Origin: Syntrophobacteria bacterium
Lineage (GTDB): Bacteria > Desulfobacterota > DSWW01
NCBI GenBank assembly: GCA_030145435.1
Contig: JAQYVQ010000072.1
Span: 1-9,576, forward strand
DNA length: 9,576 nucleotides
Reading direction: 5' to 3'
Shown: in pieces, positions 6,368 to 9,576 of the stretch
Numbering within the stretch: the first letter of the stretch is position 1
How the letters are laid out: every line of letters begins with the position of its first letter
The notes under the pieces: generated by a model
What the model saw: only the letters and a program-made list of their open reading frames with translations
The model's database searches: none
What the model was told of the DNA's origin: nothing
Position numbers and translations under genes: made by a program

Positions 6368-7198
6368 ATGGATCAGGTAGTCGTCATCACCGGACTGGCC
6401 CAGGGGATGGGTCGAGAGGTGGCCAAGATGCTGGCCGCCAGGGGTGCAGCTATCGCGGGATTCGATATGGACCCGGAGGGAATCGAATCTCTGAAGGCCG
6501 AGCTGGACAGGGTCGGGGCACGCCACCATCTCGTTCCCTTGGACATAACCGACCGACCTGGTATCCTTGAATTTCGGGACGAGGTTCTGAAGCGATTCGA
6601 CAGGGTTGACACCGTACTGTCCAACGTGGGGATCGGTTTCTTCGGCCCCTTTGAGGAAGTCGTCCTCGAGGATGCCCTGAAATGTCTCGAGATCAACGTC
6701 ATCGGTGCGGCGGCCATCTTCCAGGCCTTCCTCCCTTCCATGCGCGAACGCCGGGCAGGAAAGCTGATCGCCATGTCGTCTCTCGTGGGTCAGGTGCCCT
6801 TCCCCTTCGAGTCGATCTATTCAGGATCCAAGTTTGCCCTCGAAGGGCTCGTGCTCTCTCTCAGGTACGAGGTGGAACCCTTTGGAATTCGCGTGGCCCT
6901 GATCGAGCCGGCTCAGGTCTCCACCACCTTCGCGGCCAAGATCCACAAACTGCCTCCTGAGGGCTCTCCCTACAGGGATCGCGCCAGGAGGTTCATCGAG
7001 AAGGACGAGGAACTGATCAAGACGGCACCCGACCCGGTCAAGGCAGCGGAAAAGGTCGCGAAGGTCGTGATGCAGGACAATCCCCGTCTACACAATCAGG
7101 TAGATACCATGAGCACCCTCTTTCTCGGCCTGAACAAATACCTCCCCCGGTCGATCCGGGACAGGATTCTGTTGAGGCACATGGACATTGAGGTGTGA
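6368..7198 (+). CDS. Classical short-chain dehydrogenase/reductase (SDR)
   Basis: A 276-residue classical SDR. Seen: cofactor loop TGLAQGMG (8-15); Asp33 at the end of the second strand (GFDMDP), which favours NAD(H); NVG at 86-88 (the NAG-equivalent); Asn110, Ser138, Tyr151 and Lys155 (YSGSK) complete the catalytic tetrad at standard spacing; IEPAQVSTTF corresponds to the conserved 'PG-x-x-x-T' segment, with Pro-Ala in place of Pro-Gly. So the enzyme should be active as an alcohol/ketone oxidoreductase. A strong AAGGAG (6357-6362) is 5 bases before the ATG. The 77-base gap from the preceding gene contains no clear promoter; a CAGAAG/CTTCTG dyad (6305-6329) is weak. It lies between the extended SDR and the glycyl radical enzyme, so I infer that it works on the same pathway. 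Confidence 0.9.
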   Translation: MDQVVVITGLAQGMGREVAKMLAARGAAIAGFDMDPEGIESLKAELDRVGARHHLVPLDITDRPGILEFRDEVLKRFDRVDTVLSNVGIGFFGPFEEVVLEDALKCLEINVIGAAAIFQAFLPSMRERRAGKLIAMSSLVGQVPFPFESIYSGSKFALEGLVLSLRYEVEPFGIRVALIEPAQVSTTFAAKIHKLPPEGSPYRDRARRFIEKDEELIKTAPDPVKAAEKVAKVVMQDNPRLHNQVDTMSTLFLGLNKYLPRSIRDRILLRHMDIEV

Positions 7199-7246
7199 AA
7201 TCGTTGCTCTACATAAAGTCTTCTATTGAGCAGAGAGGAGGGTTTC

Positions 7247-9576
7247 ATGCTGGCTGCTGAGACCGCCTGTGGCGGACCCGTGGGATCCAGAGTGGAGCGC
7301 CTCAGGGAGCGCATCATCAACGCCCCTCAGGAGGTTTGCGTCGAGAGGGCTCGTCTCCTCACCCGATCGATGGCAGCGAACTGGAACGAGCATCCCCTGA
7401 CACGCATGAGCCTGGCCCTTTCGGATGTCCTCGACAACATCTCCGTCATCATCCGGGAGGACGAGTTGATCGTAGGATGCCGCACTGCCCGGCTCAAGGG
7501 TGCACCGCTCTTCCCGGAGAACAAGCATCAATGGATCGAGGAAAACACCGATGGCTTCGATGCGAGGCCCCTCCAGAAGGCCCTGATCCGTGAGGAGGAG
7601 AAGAGGGAAATCAAGGAGGAAATCCTCCCCTTCTGGCAGGGCAAGGCGGTTGAAGACCGTCTTACAGAGCTCCTTCCCCCGGACGTGGCCGAGGACATGG
7701 AGAAGTTCATCTTCACGATGATGCTGGAGATTACGTATGGTATCGGCCATTTCACGATGGATCATACGAGGGTACTGAAGGAGGGTCTCAGGGGAATCAT
7801 CGAGGAGGCCCAACGCCGCCGGGAGCGCCTCTCGGCAGAGGAACGGTCCGGAGAGAAGGGGCTTTTCTACGAGGCCGTTGTCCGTTCCCTCGAAGGGGCC
7901 ATACGGTTTGCTCACCGGTATGCGGACCAGGCCGAAACCATGGCGGGATGCGAGAAGGATCCTATTCGACGGAAGGAGTTGGAGAAGATCGAACGGGTCT
8001 GCCGCCGCGTCCCGGAGCACCCTGCGGAAACGTTCCACGAGGCGGTCCAGAGCGTGTACTTCGTCCACCTGATTGCCCAGATCGAATCCGGAGGCAACTC
8101 GATCTCCCTCGGAAGGATCGACCAGAGCCTCCATCCCTACTATGACGCAGACAGGGCAAGCGAAAGGGTCACCCGAGAGGAGGCCAGGGAACTCCTGTCC
8201 CTGCTCTTCCTGAAGACCAACGAGATATGGAACGTGCTCGAGGAGGCCTTCATCCCGGGCGGAGAGGGTGCAGAAGGGAAGACCACGCAGAACGTGACGG
8301 TCGGGGGACTCGGGTCGGACGGCGAGGACGCCACCTGCGAGATGAGTTTCCTCGGCCTGGACGCCTTTGCAGACATAAGGACCGCGCAACCCAACTTCGG
8401 CGTGAGGCTGAGCAAGAAATCGCCGGTGGATTTCGTCGGGAAAGCCGTTGCATGCGCAAAGGAGGGGGTGCTGCTTCACTTCTTCAACGACGATGCGATC
8501 ATCCCTTGCCTGGTCGAGGGAGGACACGACCTCCCGGACGCCCGGGACTACGGGGTGGTGGGATGTCTGGAGCCGAACGCCCAGGGCAAGACCTTCGGCT
8601 CCACCTTTGCGGTCCAGTTCAGCGGCATAAAGTGCCTGGAGCTGGCCCTGAACAACGGCGTGGATAACGTCTTCGGCACTCCCGCCGGTATCGAGACCGG
8701 AGATCCCTCCGTGTTTCAAACCTTTGACGACGTCTGGAAGGCTTACACGGCCCAGGTGTCCCACTTCCTGGGTCAGATGGCGAGGGGCATGGCCGCACTG
8801 GATCAGGCCATCGCCGAGCAGGTCCCCTCCCCCTTCGCCTCGTCCATGATCCAAGGCCCGCTGGCGAAGGGCCTCGACCTGACCGGGGGAGGAGCGATCT
8901 ACAACTCCACGGGTGTTCAGTTGATGGGGTTTGCCAACACCGTGGACAGCCTGTACGCCGTCAAGAAGGCGATTTTTGAAGACAGGGTGGCCACCCTCGA
9001 CGAGCTCGTCTCGTGGCTTGCGAACGACTGGCGGGACGCAGAAGACAAGAAGAACTATTTCCTCCAGAAGATCCCCAAGTATGGAAATGACGTGGACGAC
9101 GTGGACGCCATGGGCGTAGCCGTGCTGAACCACTTCTGCGACGAGCTGGCAAAGCACAGGAACTTCCGGGGCGGACCGTACTGGCCCGGGGTCTTCTCGG
9201 TCGGGTTCCACCTTGCCATGGGCGCCCTCACGGCCGCCACCCCGGACGGACGCTCCACCGGGGACATGCTCGGAAACGGCCTGACGCCCACCACGGGGAA
9301 CGCCTCGTCCGGTCCCACCGCCGTAGCCAACTCGGTAACCAAACTCCCCTTGAGGCGCATTCACAACGGCACGAACCTCAACATGCGCTTCCCGGGAACG
9401 AAAATCGCCCCTGAGAATCTCAGGGCCTTTATAGAGGGCTACTTCCAGCGAGACGGCACCCAGGTCCAGTTCAACATGGTGGACTCGGCAGTGCTCGAGG
9501 AGGCGCAGAAGCAGCCAAAGGACTACCGGGACCTCGTCGTGAGGATCAGCGGCTACTCCGCACACTTCGTCGGCCT
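7247..9576 (+). CDS. Glycyl radical enzyme, pyruvate formate-lyase-like (3' end beyond window)
   Basis: An open frame of 776 complete codons that runs off the right edge. Seen: an N-terminal PFL-type domain with DELIVGCRTARLKGAP (from residue 72; most relatives have Asn where Cys78 stands); the active-site loop GVVGCLEPNAQGK with thiyl-radical Cys440 and Glu442, the C-x-E arrangement of dehydratase/lyase-type members; NGLTPTTGNASSGPTAV near the start of the C-terminal domain; and the glycyl radical motif RISGYSAHFVGL with Gly769. After the glycine, relatives have about 20-30 more residues, so only a short tail is missing and the gene looks intact. GGAGGG (7237-7242) is 4-5 bases before the ATG. 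The Cys-x-Glu pair argues against the classic PFL (Cys-Cys) reaction; the exact substrate (diol, choline, amino acid, aryl acid, sulfonate or other) cannot be told. It needs a radical SAM activase, expected just downstream. Confidence 0.93.
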   Translation, partial: MLAAETACGGPVGSRVERLRERIINAPQEVCVERARLLTRSMAANWNEHPLTRMSLALSDVLDNISVIIREDELIVGCRTARLKGAPLFPENKHQWIEENTDGFDARPLQKALIREEEKREIKEEILPFWQGKAVEDRLTELLPPDVAEDMEKFIFTMMLEITYGIGHFTMDHTRVLKEGLRGIIEEAQRRRERLSAEERSGEKGLFYEAVVRSLEGAIRFAHRYADQAETMAGCEKDPIRRKELEKIERVCRRVPEHPAETFHEAVQSVYFVHLIAQIESGGNSISLGRIDQSLHPYYDADRASERVTREEARELLSLLFLKTNEIWNVLEEAFIPGGEGAEGKTTQNVTVGGLGSDGEDATCEMSFLGLDAFADIRTAQPNFGVRLSKKSPVDFVGKAVACAKEGVLLHFFNDDAIIPCLVEGGHDLPDARDYGVVGCLEPNAQGKTFGSTFAVQFSGIKCLELALNNGVDNVFGTPAGIETGDPSVFQTFDDVWKAYTAQVSHFLGQMARGMAALDQAIAEQVPSPFASSMIQGPLAKGLDLTGGGAIYNSTGVQLMGFANTVDSLYAVKKAIFEDRVATLDELVSWLANDWRDAEDKKNYFLQKIPKYGNDVDDVDAMGVAVLNHFCDELAKHRNFRGGPYWPGVFSVGFHLAMGALTAATPDGRSTGDMLGNGLTPTTGNASSGPTAVANSVTKLPLRRIHNGTNLNMRFPGTKIAPENLRAFIEGYFQRDGTQVQFNMVDSAVLEEAQKQPKDYRDLVVRISGYSAHFVG

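Noticed and set aside
7205..7232. TGCTC/GAGCA dyad before the glycyl radical enzyme gene as an operator
   Set aside because: Only five bases per arm with an 18-base gap; this is easily due to chance and no promoter boxes accompany it.
7223..9565. A 780-codon open frame on the minus strand opposite the glycyl radical enzyme gene
   Set aside because: It is antisense to a clear family member with intact motifs, its translation resembles nothing, and long mirror frames are expected from GC-rich third positions.
7247..9576. Calling the enzyme pyruvate formate-lyase, choline lyase, glycerol dehydratase or a benzyl/alkylsuccinate synthase
   Set aside because: The Cys-x-Glu core excludes classical pyruvate formate-lyase chemistry, and no partner genes (shell proteins, small subunits, aldehyde dehydrogenase) support any one of the others; the substrate stays open.

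Overview
The window looks like chromosome from a GC-rich anaerobic bacterium. The anaerobe call rests on a glycyl radical enzyme gene (family killed by oxygen) and a MoaD/MoeB pair that builds molybdenum or tungsten pterin cofactors. The GC-rich third positions and palindromic intergenic repeats remind me of Desulfobacterota (former Deltaproteobacteria), but that placement is inference. No rRNA, tRNA, transposase, CRISPR array or phage gene is visible.

Layout: (1) 1-336, no recognisable gene. (2) 337-1581 (+), a DUF1015-family protein of unknown function. (3) 1581-1729, a 149-bp palindromic repeat that fills the convergent gap almost exactly. (4) 4192-1733 (-), a three-gene operon read right to left: a MoeB/ThiF adenylyltransferase fused to a rhodanese domain, a MoaD-like sulfur carrier ending in Gly-Gly, and a periplasmic-binding-protein fold protein with no signal peptide. 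(5) 4193-4723, a gene-free divergent region with two related elements of paired inverted repeats (4208-4349 and 4446-4605), then an AT-rich promoter with a candidate operator. (6) 4724 to the right edge (+), a tight cluster: PadR-type regulator, extended SDR, classical SDR, and a glycyl radical enzyme cut by the window edge after its glycyl radical motif.

How they may work together: the left-hand operon carries activation and sulfuration functions for a pterin cofactor (carrier plus activating enzyme plus sulfur-handling domain), possibly for a tungsten or molybdenum enzyme encoded elsewhere. The right-hand cluster looks like an inducible anaerobic catabolic unit: the glycyl radical enzyme would do a difficult C-H or C-X chemistry step and the two dehydrogenases would oxidise or reduce carbonyl/alcohol intermediates, under control of the PadR protein. 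The substrate cannot be read from the sequence. The PadR-SDR-SDR-glycyl radical enzyme cluster, whose order I do not recognise from a characterised pathway, is the best candidate for an undescribed system here.
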